In this document: piece after piece, positions 1-9,535 of the stretch
Layout of the letters: each line of letters begins with the position of its first letter
Position numbering within the stretch: position 1 is the stretch's first letter
Assembly: GCA_019359515.1 (NCBI GenBank)
Contig: JAHHHC010000009.1
Coordinates: 147,807 to 211,806, forward strand
Direction: 5' to 3'
DNA: 64,000 bases
Source of the DNA: Desmonostoc vinosum HA7617-LM4
Lineage (GTDB): Bacteria; Cyanobacteriota; Cyanobacteriia; Cyanobacteriales; Nostocaceae
The notes under the pieces: model-generated
What the model saw: only the letters and a program-made list of their open reading frames with translations
What the model was told of the DNA's origin: nothing
Databases searched by the model: none
Made by a program: the position numbers and the translations under genes

Positions 1-1
1 T

Positions 2-967
2 TTTGAGGGCGGACGCATCACCCGCGATAGTGTGCATTATTTGATTATTGATGGTACACCCACTCCAGTCCATGAAACTGAATTTGCTCGCGATTCGGTC
101 TTTGGCTACCATCACAGTTACTTACCCAAATATGTAGAAGAAAAAACCCAAGGTAAAATTCCAGCACAGGCAGTAACAAGATTTCTCTTGGCTGATATTC
201 AAGCCGGTAGTCTAGAACGCCTACTCAAACTCTCTAGTAATCAGTGCGCTGTTGTCGATGGTGAAACTCAAGCAGATCTCAACCGCTTTGCAGTAGACGT
301 ATTAGCCGCAGCAAGTCAAGGAAAACGCTTTCTATTTCGTAGCGCTGCCAGTATTTTAACCGCCTTGGTAGCTTTACCCCCCCAACCGATCGCAGCCGAG
401 AATATGGCACAGTATGTCAAGCAAGGTAAACCAGGTGCCGTCATTGTTGGTTCGCACGTCAAAAAGACGACTCAGCAGTTAGCAGCACTGTTGCAAGTTG
501 AGGGCACAGTCGGTATTGAGGTGAATGTTGAGCAGTTACTTGGTGATGATGTGAATCAATCTGCTACACTGCTAACCAATATCCAGGAAAGTATCCAAGT
601 TGTACACGAGGCTGGTAAAACACCAGTAATTTTTACCAGTCGCCAAGAACTAACTTTCCAGGATGTAAAGACACGTTTGGAGTTTGGGACAAAGGTTTCA
701 AGTTTATTAATGGATATTGTGCGCGGTTTACCATCTGGCATAGGATTTTTAATCACAAAAGGTGGCATCACCTCAAACGATGTCTTAAGTACTGGACTCG
801 CCTTAACTTCTGCGCGTTTACTCGGTCAAATTTTAGCTGGGTGTTCAATGGTGCTGACACCACCAGATCATCCCCAGTTTCCTAACTTACCTGTAGTGCT
901 GTTTCCGGGTAATGTCGGCGATGCTGATGCCTTGGGGACAATCTATTGTAGGTTAACTCAGCACTGA
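2..967 (+). CDS. Four-carbon acid sugar kinase family protein (5' truncated by window)
   Basis: This is the 3' part of a gene; the frame is open to the first base and the start codon lies outside the window. The visible part begins with FEGGRITRDSVHYLI and continues with TPVHETEFARD. This matches the N-terminal part of the four-carbon acid sugar kinase family (DUF1537, OtnK/DtnK type), ATP-dependent kinases that act on tetronate-type sugar acids. The C-terminal part has the glycine-rich nucleotide-binding stretch typical of the family (GIGFLITKGGITSND, then LPVVLFPGNVGDADAL). About 321 residues are visible, against roughly 420 for full-length members. The cyanobacterial substrate is not known to me. 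It is followed by minC after 24 bases. No internal damage is seen. Confidence 0.8.
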   Translation, partial: FEGGRITRDSVHYLIIDGTPTPVHETEFARDSVFGYHHSYLPKYVEEKTQGKIPAQAVTRFLLADIQAGSLERLLKLSSNQCAVVDGETQADLNRFAVDVLAAASQGKRFLFRSAASILTALVALPPQPIAAENMAQYVKQGKPGAVIVGSHVKKTTQQLAALLQVEGTVGIEVNVEQLLGDDVNQSATLLTNIQESIQVVHEAGKTPVIFTSRQELTFQDVKTRLEFGTKVSSLLMDIVRGLPSGIGFLITKGGITSNDVLSTGLALTSARLLGQILAGCSMVLTPPDHPQFPNLPVVLFPGNVGDADALGTIYCRLTQH

Positions 968-991
968 CTACTGTCTTTTGGCTAGTGTTGC

Positions 992-2029
992 ATGACTTAT
1001 GATTCTGCTATGCCTGATTTAAAGTCAAATTCTGCACTACCTAATGCAGAATCAAATTCCACTACCGCTGAGGATCAGGTAAATTCTCATGTTTCTGATG
1101 GAGAATCAGATTCCATCTTCCCAGAAGCTGAGCTAAGATCTGTTCTTCGCTATTTAAAATCAAATGCTACCTTGGTTGAAGAAGAATCTGATTCTACTCC
1201 TGCTAATGAAGGTTTAATTTCTGCTAACTCAGATGCAGATTATATCCTGACTAATGCTAATGCTAATGAGTCACAATTAGCACAGCAAAAAAGCAATCAA
1301 AATATTCAAGTCCAATTTAAAACTGAAGAGGGGCGACTGTTATTAATTTTGCCAACAGAATCTCAAGTTCCGGCTTCGGAAGTTGGTTGGACTGAGATTT
1401 GGCAACAAATTAAGCAGCGTCTCAACGCTAGCGATCGCTTACGTAAAGCTAACACAGCAGTGCATCTGTTAGCACAAGACCGCTTACTAGATAGCAGACA
1501 ACTGCAAGAACTGGCAGAAACCTTAAACAAAGTTCAATTCCATCTGACATCTGTAGCCACAAGCCGACGGCAAACCGCAATTGCCGCTGTGACATCTGGT
1601 TACTCTGTAGAACAACTACAACCAAAAATCAACTCTATCTCCAGAGAGATTCCCATACCTTTAGCAGATGCACTGTATCTCGAAATGACTGTACGTTCTG
1701 GAGTAGAAATTCGTCATCCTGGAACAGTAATTCTCTTGGGAGATTTAAATCCAGGTGGTATTGTAGTTGCAGATGGAGATATTCTAATTTGGGGTCGTCT
1801 ACGTGGAATCGCTCATGCCGGTGCCGGCGGCAATCGTGAGTGTCTGATTATGGCCCTGCAAATGGAACCAACCCAATTGCGGATCGCAGATGCTGTAGCT
1901 AGGGCACCAGAGAAATCGCCAACGCGATTTTCTCCAGAAGTGGCACATATCACACCCAAAGGAATTCGCATCGCCAAGGCTACTGATTTTTCCAGAAATC
2001 AATTAACTAGAATCAATCAAGAGCCGTAA
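992..2029 (+). CDS. minC: Septum site-determining protein MinC
   Basis: MinC inhibits FtsZ ring assembly away from mid-cell and is recruited to the membrane by MinD. The C-terminal half (about residues 225-320) is the right-handed beta-helix of MinC, with HPGTVILLGDLNPGG and ILIWGRLRGIAHAGAGG. The region around residues 100-210 corresponds to the N-terminal FtsZ-inhibitory domain. The first ~100 residues are an unusual acidic, Ser/Asn/Glu-rich, apparently disordered extension in which units of the type SNSALPNAESNST recur. It is the first gene of minC-minD-minE, all on one strand with gaps of 45 and 36 bases. The first ATG (992) is used because a downstream ATG (residue 7) would change little. 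Identity is secure; the role of the extension is unknown. Confidence 0.95.
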   Translation: MTYDSAMPDLKSNSALPNAESNSTTAEDQVNSHVSDGESDSIFPEAELRSVLRYLKSNATLVEEESDSTPANEGLISANSDADYILTNANANESQLAQQKSNQNIQVQFKTEEGRLLLILPTESQVPASEVGWTEIWQQIKQRLNASDRLRKANTAVHLLAQDRLLDSRQLQELAETLNKVQFHLTSVATSRRQTAIAAVTSGYSVEQLQPKINSISREIPIPLADALYLEMTVRSGVEIRHPGTVILLGDLNPGGIVVADGDILIWGRLRGIAHAGAGGNRECLIMALQMEPTQLRIADAVARAPEKSPTRFSPEVAHITPKGIRIAKATDFSRNQLTRINQEP

Positions 2030-2074
2030 ATTCTTAGTAAAATTTCTTGAACCTTAATCGCGCGCACTTCTATC

Positions 2075-2881
2075 ATGACTCGCATTATCGTGATTACCTC
2101 CGGCAAAGGTGGAGTGGGTAAAACCACAGTTTCGGCAAATTTGGGCATGGCTATAGCCAAAATGGGGCGTCAAGTTGCTCTAGTTGATGCGGATTTTGGT
2201 CTAAGAAATTTGGACTTACTGCTAGGACTAGAAAACCGCATCGTTTATACAGCGGTAGAAGTCCTAGCTAGAGAGTGCCGCTTAGAACAAGCTTTAGTAA
2301 AAGATAAACGGCAAACCAATCTTGTACTCCTCCCAGCAGCACAAAACCGTTCTAAAGATGCTGTCACCCCCGAACAGATGAAATTATTGGTGAATGCACT
2401 GGCACAAAAGTACCAGTATGTGATTATCGACAGCCCCGCCGGAATTGAAAATGGATTTAAAAATGCGATCGCCCCGGCAAAAGAAGCCCTAATCGTCACC
2501 ACACCAGAAATTTCTTCCGTTCGGGATGCTGACCGCGTAGTTGGGTTGCTAGAAGCACAAGGCGTTAAGCGTGTTCACTTAATAATTAACCGTATCAGAG
2601 CTACAATGGTACGTGCTAATGATATGATGTCAGTGCAAGATGTTCAGGAACTTCTCGCCATCCCCCTAATTGGGGTGATCCCTGACGATGAACGCGTAAT
2701 CGTCTCTACCAATCGCGGCGAACCTCTGGTGTTAGGGGATACTCCCTCTTTAGCTGCCATAGCCTTTGAGAACATTGCTCGTAGATTGGAAGGAGAATCT
2801 GTCGAGTTTCTAGATCTCGACTCATCCCATGACAGCATCTTCGCCCGTCTGCGAAGGTTATTGTGGACAAAGATTGTTTAA
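2075..2881 (+). CDS. minD: Septum site-determining protein MinD (ATPase)
   Basis: MinD is the membrane-associated ATPase of the Min oscillator; it recruits MinC and is stimulated by MinE. The deviant Walker A motif GKGGVGKTT lies at residues 10-18, with the signature lysine at 11 and the P-loop lysine at 16. The Walker A' region is LVDADFG, and DSPAGIENG is the switch II region. The C-terminus (FARLRRLLWTKIV) is an amphipathic membrane-targeting helix. The length of 268 residues is normal for the family. It lies between minC and minE in what appears to be one transcription unit. No anomalies are seen. Confidence 0.97.
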   Translation: MTRIIVITSGKGGVGKTTVSANLGMAIAKMGRQVALVDADFGLRNLDLLLGLENRIVYTAVEVLARECRLEQALVKDKRQTNLVLLPAAQNRSKDAVTPEQMKLLVNALAQKYQYVIIDSPAGIENGFKNAIAPAKEALIVTTPEISSVRDADRVVGLLEAQGVKRVHLIINRIRATMVRANDMMSVQDVQELLAIPLIGVIPDDERVIVSTNRGEPLVLGDTPSLAAIAFENIARRLEGESVEFLDLDSSHDSIFARLRRLLWTKIV

Positions 2882-2917
2882 CTCATTTTCCAGTCTCCGC
2901 CCCAGACTTAATTTGCA

Positions 2918-3187
2918 ATGATTGAACTTCTAGAACGACTTTTTCGCAGTCCTGACACCAGTCGCACTCAGGTAAAGCGTCGCCTACAATTGGTGATTGC
3001 TCATGATCGTGCCGACATCACCCCGCAAACGTTAGAAAAAATGCGCCAAGAAATCCTAGATGTAGTCTGTCGCTATGTAGAAATTGAGACAGACGGTTTG
3101 GAGTTCTCGCTAGAAAGCAACCAACGTACAACAGCCCTAATTGCTAATTTACCCATCCGCCGAGTCAAAGATGAAACCTCTGAATAG
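2918..3187 (+). CDS. minE: Cell division topological specificity factor MinE
   Basis: MinE stimulates MinD ATPase and drives Min oscillation. The 89-residue length is normal. The N-terminus [11 protein letters not shown] is the membrane- and MinD-contacting segment, and [17 protein letters not shown] is the conserved anti-MinCD region. The C-terminal half is the dimerising topological specificity domain. It ends the min operon, 36 bases after minD. No terminator with a T-run was seen directly downstream, but a palindromic repeat follows at 3270. Confidence 0.96.
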   Translation: MIELLERLFRSPDTSRTQVKRRLQLVIAHDRADITPQTLEKMRQEILDVVCRYVEIETDGLEFSLESNQRTTALIANLPIRRVKDETSE

Positions 3188-3619
3188 GAAAGCATTGATC
3201 ATCTCAAGAGGTTTAATTCTAGTATTTACTTTATTTTTGATGGTTATATAAGTAGTGATAAATCCTTTGGTAGAGACGCGTCATGACTCGTCTCTACAAT
3301 GGTTTACTTCGGGGTTTTTGGCCCTAGCAATTTAAGATTTTTTGTCATATTACTTGACGACAACTACTACAACAGGGAAAATCACCAAGAGCATACTGCT
3401 GACTCTACTTGGAAAATCCTCCATGGATCTCCCAATTTAAGAAGATTGGCGTGAGACTTTAAAGCCCTAAAGTGTAGTTTTCCTGCGTTGCCAACAGCAA
3501 CTGCTCTACTTAGTTAAAGCTTAACCAAGCACTGCTTCACCGCAATTGCTGCACAATTCTACTCGCCTTTAAACTTTAATACCTTTTTTGTAAAAAAACA
3601 TTATTCAATCAATAATCTG
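3188..3619. other. Intergenic region between minE and EamA gene
   Basis: This is 432 bases without a convincing gene. It contains one 28-base near-palindrome (3270-3297, listed separately). The rest is AT-rich sequence ending in a T-run/A-run (TTTTTTGTAAAAAAAC) just before the transporter start. No tRNA or conserved RNA fold was recognised. Confidence 0.6.
3270..3297. repeat. Dispersed palindromic repeat (GTAGAGACG family)
   Basis: A 28-base near-palindrome starting GTAGAGACGCG and ending CGTCTCTAC, with two mismatches to perfect symmetry. It has the same outer arms as the perfect 28-base palindrome at 22760-22787. The two copies show that this is a dispersed palindromic element. It lies 83 bases after minE and could also fold as a transcription-attenuating hairpin. 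Confidence 0.75.
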
Positions 3620-4495
3620 ATGCAGACTGCAAATACCTTGCACTTAAAAGGAATAACACTGCTTATCCTTGTTAATTTAATTAGTGCGACAACTTTCCCA
3701 TTGACTAAAGACATTGTTAGTAGCGTTTCACCAAGCGTGTTAATCGGCACACGCTTTATGATAGCGTCAGTTTTTTTTGCAATCCACTTACGTAATCTAA
3801 ATTTACTTTTGCTCCGTGATGGTGTAATACTGGGACTTTTGTTATTTTTCTACTTAGCGATCGAAACGATCGCACTTGGAACAATACCAGCAAACCGAGC
3901 AGTATTCATTGTCAGCCTCAGCGCCCTCATTGTACCTCTGCTGGGATGGCTGATTGGTCAGCGTGTAATGCTGAGAACTCTCCTAGCAGCTGTAATTGCT
4001 GTAATTGGCATTGGTGCGATGTTTTGGGAAGAGGGGGAGTTAGGAATTGGCGATGTGTTGATGTTTTGTGATGCAGTTATTTATGCAGTCTATACATTGT
4101 ATATAGAGCGAGTCGCTTTACGTCATCCCACCTTACCACTCACTGGTATTCAATTACTGTTTACTGGGGGGCTAGGCGCATTCTGGAGTCACTCGCAAAT
4201 ATTGAACCAGTTTGAGGCAATAGAACAGCACTGGAGAGGAATTGTATACCTAACGCTGATTGCGACTGCTGCTGTAACTTGGCTTCAGATCCAAGCACAA
4301 CGATGGGTTTCAGCCTGCGACGCTGCTTTAATTTACACCATAGAGCCATTATTCGCAGCTATATTCTCATATTGGCTGCTTGGCGAACAATTGGGAATAC
4401 GTGGTCTAGCTGGCGCTATTCTTGTTTTAACAGCACTAATTTTGAGTCAAGCTTCTCAAGAAAGCGAGCCAGATTCCAAATTACAGAGTAGTTAA
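3620..4495 (+). CDS. EamA/DMT-superfamily transporter
   Basis: A 291-residue hydrophobic protein with about ten membrane segments arranged as two repeats, the layout of the EamA (DUF6) drug/metabolite transporter superfamily. The first repeat begins LLILVNLISATTFPLTKDIV; the second contains the hallmark end IYTIEPLFAAIFSYWLLGEQL. Substrate cannot be predicted; family members export amino acids, sugars or metabolites across the inner membrane. It stands alone, convergent with the next gene, and is followed by a strong hairpin at 4504. The start ATG at 3620 is preceded by an AT-rich leader without a clear Shine-Dalgarno sequence. Confidence 0.88.
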   Translation: MQTANTLHLKGITLLILVNLISATTFPLTKDIVSSVSPSVLIGTRFMIASVFFAIHLRNLNLLLLRDGVILGLLLFFYLAIETIALGTIPANRAVFIVSLSALIVPLLGWLIGQRVMLRTLLAAVIAVIGIGAMFWEEGELGIGDVLMFCDAVIYAVYTLYIERVALRHPTLPLTGIQLLFTGGLGAFWSHSQILNQFEAIEQHWRGIVYLTLIATAAVTWLQIQAQRWVSACDAALIYTIEPLFAAIFSYWLLGEQLGIRGLAGAILVLTALILSQASQESEPDSKLQSS

Positions 4496-4503
4496 GAAAA
4501 AAA

Positions 4504-4535
4504 TTTCCCGTTGTCAGCGTTAGTAACAACGGGAA
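4504..4535 (-). terminator. Rho-independent-type terminator
   Basis: The stem TTCCCGTTGT / ACAACGGGAA surrounds an 11-12 base loop. Read on the minus strand the stem is followed by AAATTTTTTTCTT, so it would end transcription coming from the gene at 4644-5957. The plus strand lacks a T-run directly after the stem but could still use the hairpin. Confidence 0.65.
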
Positions 4536-4643
4536 TACATGCTATTTTTGGCGTTGCATAATTGCGGGATGATTTGGGAATTTACATCAACAATCATCCC
4601 TCTCAATCATTCCATGACTCAGCCATATCCTATTTCTTGTATG

Positions 4644-5957
4644 CTATCGATAGGCAACTTGTGGCCCTGACCAAACTTCTGTAAGTTCTCTACCAAAAGT
4701 AATCGGCTGATCAGCATCTGTAGTTGTATTTACAGTCTCACCGTTGTTAGAAACTTTTACGAGAGGCCAGTTTTCCTCACCCATTTCTCCAGCACGGAAA
4801 AGTACATGATCTGGTTGACTTTTACTCCAACCTAACAATACTGCAATCTTCTCATGGTCATTTTCTACCTGAGCAGGAGCGACAGTGTTAGCGCGATTTT
4901 GTTGCCGATCCCAGATGACAGCATGATCTGTAGCATCCCCAGTGTTAAATATACCTTCAAACTTGCGTGCTAAAAAGCGATCGCCTTTTTCTGACCAACT
5001 TACAGGAACTAACACCCCAATTGTACCCTTGGCATCAGTTGGTTCCGACGACACCACCTTTGTCTCTAAAAGCGGATCTTTATCACCAGCAGTTGAAGCC
5101 ATCACCCACAACTTCTTGGTTTGTAAATCTTGAACAAACAGAACGCTGGTGACGCGGCTATTATACATTTCTGGTTTTACTTCTAGCTGCACTCGACTAT
5201 AAACAGCATATTTGCCATCTGGAGAAACCACAGGAATGCTGCGGTAGTAGCGCACTCCAGAACCACCTTGAGAACCAATAGCCTCTTGAGTAGCTGTAAT
5301 CCACTTCCAAGGAATCGGATGAGGACTTCCTATCGGATCTGTTTGTTCTGCTTGGGCTTCTTCGTCAAGCTGTTCAACAGGTATTTCTGTGGTCGTGCTT
5401 GGTTGTGATATTCTTACATTTGGTGCAACTTGAGCAGTCGCTAATAATTTCGCCACCACAGCTTTTCTTACCTGGATATTTTCTCCTCTTTTCAAAGACT
5501 GGACTCTGGCAGCTTTTAATTTTTGTACTAATTTAAATTGACTAATAGGTACATCTACTACTGGTGCCAATTCAACACCATTCAATTGGTCGCTAACAGA
5601 CACATTACTATTTGATAGAGAATTATTTTCTACTAAAGACTTAATTTTATCTGCTTGTAACACCTGTGGTTCTTCAACAACAGGCATTTTCTTCAGATTA
5701 GAGTCAAGTTGTGCTGTTAAGGAGTTGACTTGCTCTGCTTTAGTCATTTCGGTTGTTTTCGGTTCCCCAACCGCAACAACTTCTTGGGAAACAGAATTAG
5801 ATTCTTCCGCTGTAGAAGTTGTTTTTGCTACTTTAGTTTTTGCTGTACTTGAATAACTCGATGCCCCAAATAAGGGTGCAATTAGTATCATAACGACAGC
5901 GTAAGTAAAAAGTGGTCGCGCGCGGAACCAGCCTGACAGCAAAAGGGGTTTAAGCAT
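4644..5957 (-). CDS. Hypothetical exported/membrane-anchored protein with C-terminal beta-rich domain
   Basis: A 437-residue protein of no family I can name. The N-terminus (MLKPLLLSGWFRARPLFTYAVVMILIAPLFGASSYSS) is a signal peptide or anchor. Residues about 40-200 are low-complexity, rich in Ala, Val, Thr, Glu and Gln, and probably disordered. The C-terminal ~210 residues look folded, with propeller-like segments such as SPDGKYAVYSRVQL, VLFVQDLQTKKLWVM and AVIWDRQQN; they resemble TolB/WD-like blades. I chose the ATG at 5957 because the only in-frame upstream start is a TTG (5996), and an AG-rich stretch precedes the ATG. Its C-terminal domain may bind envelope partners, but that is inference. 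Confidence 0.7.
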   Translation of the reverse strand: MLKPLLLSGWFRARPLFTYAVVMILIAPLFGASSYSSTAKTKVAKTTSTAEESNSVSQEVVAVGEPKTTEMTKAEQVNSLTAQLDSNLKKMPVVEEPQVLQADKIKSLVENNSLSNSNVSVSDQLNGVELAPVVDVPISQFKLVQKLKAARVQSLKRGENIQVRKAVVAKLLATAQVAPNVRISQPSTTTEIPVEQLDEEAQAEQTDPIGSPHPIPWKWITATQEAIGSQGGSGVRYYRSIPVVSPDGKYAVYSRVQLEVKPEMYNSRVTSVLFVQDLQTKKLWVMASTAGDKDPLLETKVVSSEPTDAKGTIGVLVPVSWSEKGDRFLARKFEGIFNTGDATDHAVIWDRQQNRANTVAPAQVENDHEKIAVLLGWSKSQPDHVLFRAGEMGEENWPLVKVSNNGETVNTTTDADQPITFGRELTEVWSGPQVAYR

Positions 5958-7395
5958 GTGTAGACTCTCTAGAGGGGGGTTGCTGTGGAGGAGCAATATT
6001 TATGTAGCAAGGAGATAGGCTATGATTATATGTATAACAAGAAACTAAAGCTTTTACGAGATAGTTTGTGCCAGATTTGCTGATTTGTACAAAAGTTAAG
6101 TAACATTATTGACGTTTTCCTTTATAAAGTACTGAATATTTTTTTACAGAAATATGGCAGTATGGTAATTATGCTGATAACTCAGTAATTACTACATACT
6201 GTTGAGCGCTACTTACCACAGATCCAATTGCACAAAAAATCAGGACTGGTAAGGCGATATTTAAAATGTTGTCACTGGCAACCGAAGTCAGAAAGTTTGG
6301 CTGTTATAAACTTTGTTAGCAATAGCTAAACTCTGGCAAGCGAGTTTTTTAAACACTGCTATGACAGCACAGACCCTAATAACGGTAAATGTGAGGCGTT
6401 ATGTGAGCTTGGATAAGCTGACATCCAATATATGATACTCAAAAGATGCCGTCTTCATCCACCCAAATTCATAAATTGCAATCGAAGCTATAGATTATAG
6501 TTAAGACGCAATACTATTTTAGAGACACAACTGCATTTCATGCCAAATTGAGGGAAGATTAGCCAAAAAAATTTATTAGATAGATGCGATCGCGGCTAAG
6601 TGTAATACGTAGGCTCTTAATTTGAATTAACTAGATGCAGCTCAATACTACTTGGTATGCTTGCCAATTCAATATAAGTCTATCAAAGAACGTATACTTT
6701 CACCAGTATTAGCGCGCTTGATGATCAATTTAATAAAGCACAAGGCAGTCCCCACATCCAGTTATTGCACTTTATTCGCTGTCACCAATAACCCGTTCCC
6801 ACTCTAAGACTACCTAACTAGACCATAAATATGCTGAATTGTATTCTGGATTTGTGGCGTTGCTGAATCATAGGATGAAATATGATGGATTGAAATCTCA
6901 AACTCTTTATTCTCTCTGCGCCTCTGCGCGGCAGTCGCTACAACGGGGGGAACCCCAGCAACGCGCTGCCTTGCCTCTGCGTGTTAGCGTAGCGGGGCGT
7001 AGCCCGATAAATCATCCCGCAATTATGCAACGCCGAATTTGTTTTGGGGTTTAAAGTTGTGAGCCTTGAAAATAGGTTTCCAGCTTTTCCTGAACCTATT
7101 CAATGATGATACCTACAGACAGATGATGCAATAATTGTTACCTAAGTAGATGAATCATATATTCAGCTAAATGAGGCATAATTCGCAATTAAATAAAATA
7201 CTGATTGAGGAGAGGATCGCATATCCTCCCCTCAATCATTAGACCTTTCTTGAAAGTAGGGAATAGGGAGTACGGAGTGGGAAAGAAATATTTTCATAGT
7301 TCCTTGCGAATGGCTACGCTCAGTAACTATAATCTTTCCGTTTTTAACCCAATACCCAATACCCAGTACCTAATCACCAGTCCCTTTTAATTAAC
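5958..7395. other. Long intergenic region with dispersed repeats
   Basis: About 1.4 kb without a credible gene. It is mostly AT-rich. Around 6900-7020 it carries a G/C-rich mosaic typical of cyanobacterial dispersed repeats (CTCTGCGCCTCTGCGCGGC, then CGTTAGCGTAGC-like units). Around 7255-7385 there are GGGAGTA-like and CCCAATACC-like units. A 71-codon frame at 6839-7054 is created by the repeat and is not a gene. Promoter elements for the minus-strand gene ending at 4644 probably lie near 5990-6100, but none is clear enough to call. Confidence 0.6.
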
Positions 7396-8451
7396 CTATC
7401 TCAAAGAACCTTCAGTTTGCTTGCCCATTCTTTCTTGAATCTTGCTCTTAGCAGCTTTGAATTCTGTAGCCAACTGCTCAGTTTGCTGAGTATTCAAATT
7501 ATTACGAATAGCAGCAAACATGGTGCTTTCTTCTTGACGAATATGGTCGCCAACTGCATCCATTAACTGTCTGACTTTATCTTTGAATTGAGAAGAAGAA
7601 GGACTAATAGCCTTAATTTCCTCTAACATCTGCTTCATTTCAGCTTGTTCGTCATACAGTTCTTGGGTGTCATTTTCACCGTAGAAAGAACGTACTCTCG
7701 GGTAAACAACTTCTTCTTCAGCTTCAGCATGAACACTCAAATCTTTATAGATTTGACCGAAGTATTCTTGAATCTTTTGTTGGTCGTTGCTTTGCAGCAA
7801 TTCGGTGAAGAGAATATTCACTTTATTGTGATCCAAACGGATGACATCTTGAATATTCATATCCTTTTTGTCAGCACCTTGGGTAACGGCACTACCCACT
7901 ACACCACTAAATGCTGCCATAGCATCCTGAACTCGTGCCCAAATTCCTTGGTCTGCATCTTGTCCGGTTAGTTCACGAACACCCAAGATTTCTAAAACAC
8001 CCTTGAGTTGCTCTTGATGGGCACGGTTCTCAAAATTAATGGTATTTAAAGGCCCAATAGCAGCCATCACATCAGCACCTACTTTTTGTGCTGCCTTGTG
8101 AATTGTCAAGCCAGTCATCACTTGTTGATGCTTTAACAATTCGTGCTGAAATACTTTTTCATACAGACTTAGTTCAGAACCTTGCATTAATTCCTGAACC
8201 TTTTGAACCATTTGTTGAAGAGTGTTTTTAGGCTGTCCTTGAATGCCATACTGAACGATTACAGTTTCTAAAACACCGAGGTTTTTCTGATCGTCATTGA
8301 GCATATCCTGAAAGCGTTTAGAGATTTCTGAATCGTTAGATTCTCTCGCAAACAACTGCTCATTTTTAATTAGCAACTGTTGTATTGCTTTCATGTCTGC
8401 CAATTTAACGGCAATAGCGTTACGTTTTGTATCATCTAAAGTAGATACCAT
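7396..8451 (-). CDS. Hemerythrin HHE domain-containing protein
   Basis: The C-terminal half of this 351-residue protein (about residues 200-320) is a four-helix hemerythrin-like cation-binding domain. The metal-binding histidine/glutamate pattern is visible: RLDHNKV, then HAEAEEEVVYP, then DHIRQEESTMF. Such domains bind a di-iron centre and take part in oxygen, nitric oxide or iron handling. The N-terminal ~190 residues form a separate all-helical region (ISKRFQDMLNDDQKNLGVLE, HELLKHQQVMTGL) that also resembles a four-helix bundle, possibly a diverged second copy. No signal peptide is seen, so it is probably cytoplasmic. It is monocistronic, and the nearest downstream gene is far away. The ATG at 8451 is preceded on the minus strand by GAGGAGAAC, a good ribosome-binding site. 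Confidence 0.88.
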   Translation of the reverse strand: MVSTLDDTKRNAIAVKLADMKAIQQLLIKNEQLFARESNDSEISKRFQDMLNDDQKNLGVLETVIVQYGIQGQPKNTLQQMVQKVQELMQGSELSLYEKVFQHELLKHQQVMTGLTIHKAAQKVGADVMAAIGPLNTINFENRAHQEQLKGVLEILGVRELTGQDADQGIWARVQDAMAAFSGVVGSAVTQGADKKDMNIQDVIRLDHNKVNILFTELLQSNDQQKIQEYFGQIYKDLSVHAEAEEEVVYPRVRSFYGENDTQELYDEQAEMKQMLEEIKAISPSSSQFKDKVRQLMDAVGDHIRQEESTMFAAIRNNLNTQQTEQLATEFKAAKSKIQERMGKQTEGSLR

Positions 8452-8840
8452 CTTTAGTTCTCCTCGAAAAAGTATTCGGAATTATTGCCTCTTTTAGATT
8501 GGCACAATAACTAGTGATATTCCCTCATACTTTTGAGCGATTGCCTTCGTGACTCAGGATAGAAAAATAGAATATTTATTTTTAATTTTTTATCTACTCT
8601 TTTAGATAGACAAATATCAAGTCTGCGACTCCCTCGTCAGATAGATAAAATTTTATGATTAATTATTTAGATTATCTCAAAGATAGTAAAAGTTAGGAAA
8701 TTAAGTAATAATGCCAAAAAACTTTGGAATTTGAGAACAGGCGCTGATTAGAAAATTCAAAATTCAAAATTCAAATTAACATTGCAACCCGAAGTTTATT
8801 TTCAACAAATTTCTTCCGCTTAATACAGAGAACACTAATT
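8452..8840. other. Intergenic region between divergent genes
   Basis: This 389-base AT-rich region separates the hemerythrin gene (minus) and the DUF2231 gene (plus). It must hold both promoters. It contains a short tandem repeat (AATTCAAAATTCAAAATTC) at about 8756-8775. No defined operator was recognised. Confidence 0.55.
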
Positions 8841-9392
8841 ATGGAAACTACAGAAACCTCACAAACAACCTCAACACCTTTCCCAAATATCCCACCAATT
8901 ATTGAGAGTGATGATAGAGAGTATGTTGATACCGGTGTACCAAGCACAGTTGCAATCGCGGGACATCCCTTACATCCTTTGAGTGTCATCTTCCCCATAG
9001 CCTTTTTAGCCGCCGCCTTGGGAAGCGATGTTGGTTACTGGTTAACTAATGATTTCTTCTGGGCTAGGGCCTCCCTGTGGCTAATCGGGCTGGGATTAGC
9101 AGGAGGTATCCTCGCTTCCCTAATTGGTATCAGTGACTTCTTAAAAATTGAACGAGTCCGCAAGCGTACCGCCGGCTGGGCGCACTTAATTCTTAACGTT
9201 TCTATTCTAACTTTGACACTCGTTAACTTTCTTTTGCGTGTGGGCAACGCTGAATCAAGAATATTACCTTGGGGGCTACTAATCTCACTCATTGTCGGTA
9301 CATTAACTAGCGTTTCCGGCTGGTTTGGTGCTGAACTCTCCTACCGTCACAAAATTGGTGTAGTTGGCGCTGGTAGTAGAAGATATCCGTAA
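8841..9392 (+). CDS. DUF2231 domain-containing membrane protein
   Basis: 183 residues with four predicted membrane helices in residues ~48-165. The motif AIAGHPLHPLSVIFPIAF near residue 37 is the hallmark of the DUF2231 family, inner-membrane proteins of unknown function that carry a conserved HP-x-HP element. The N-terminal ~35 residues are polar and Thr/Ser/Pro rich. It is divergent from the hemerythrin gene. Family members sometimes lie near haem or redox proteins, so a shared redox role with the hemerythrin protein is possible but not shown. Confidence 0.85.
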   Translation: METTETSQTTSTPFPNIPPIIESDDREYVDTGVPSTVAIAGHPLHPLSVIFPIAFLAAALGSDVGYWLTNDFFWARASLWLIGLGLAGGILASLIGISDFLKIERVRKRTAGWAHLILNVSILTLTLVNFLLRVGNAESRILPWGLLISLIVGTLTSVSGWFGAELSYRHKIGVVGAGSRRYP

Positions 9393-9402
9393 GTTGGGGA
9401 CT

Positions 9403-9438
9403 GGGGAGATGAGGGGGATGAGGGAGATGAGGGGGATA
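9403..9438. repeat. Purine-rich 9-bp tandem repeat (GGGAGATGA type)
   Basis: Tandem copies of GGGGAGATGA / GGGGGATGA units lie directly after the DUF2231 stop codon. The same unit family recurs at 30010-30060 and, inverted, at 32840-32876. Overlapping minus-strand frames here arise from the repeat and are not genes. Confidence 0.8.
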
Positions 9439-9535
9439 TTTTCTTTGCGTCTGCGCGTCCCTGTATCTTTGCGTTTCGATTCCCAATTCCCCATTCCCAA
9501 AGGCTAAAATCTCCATAGTCTTTAGCTTTGATTAA

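Noticed and set aside
6839..7054. A 71-codon plus-strand frame.
   Set aside because: It lies in a dispersed G/C-rich repeat region; the translated part (SLCASARQSLQRGEPQQRAA) is the known signature of such repeats and no ribosome-binding site precedes it.
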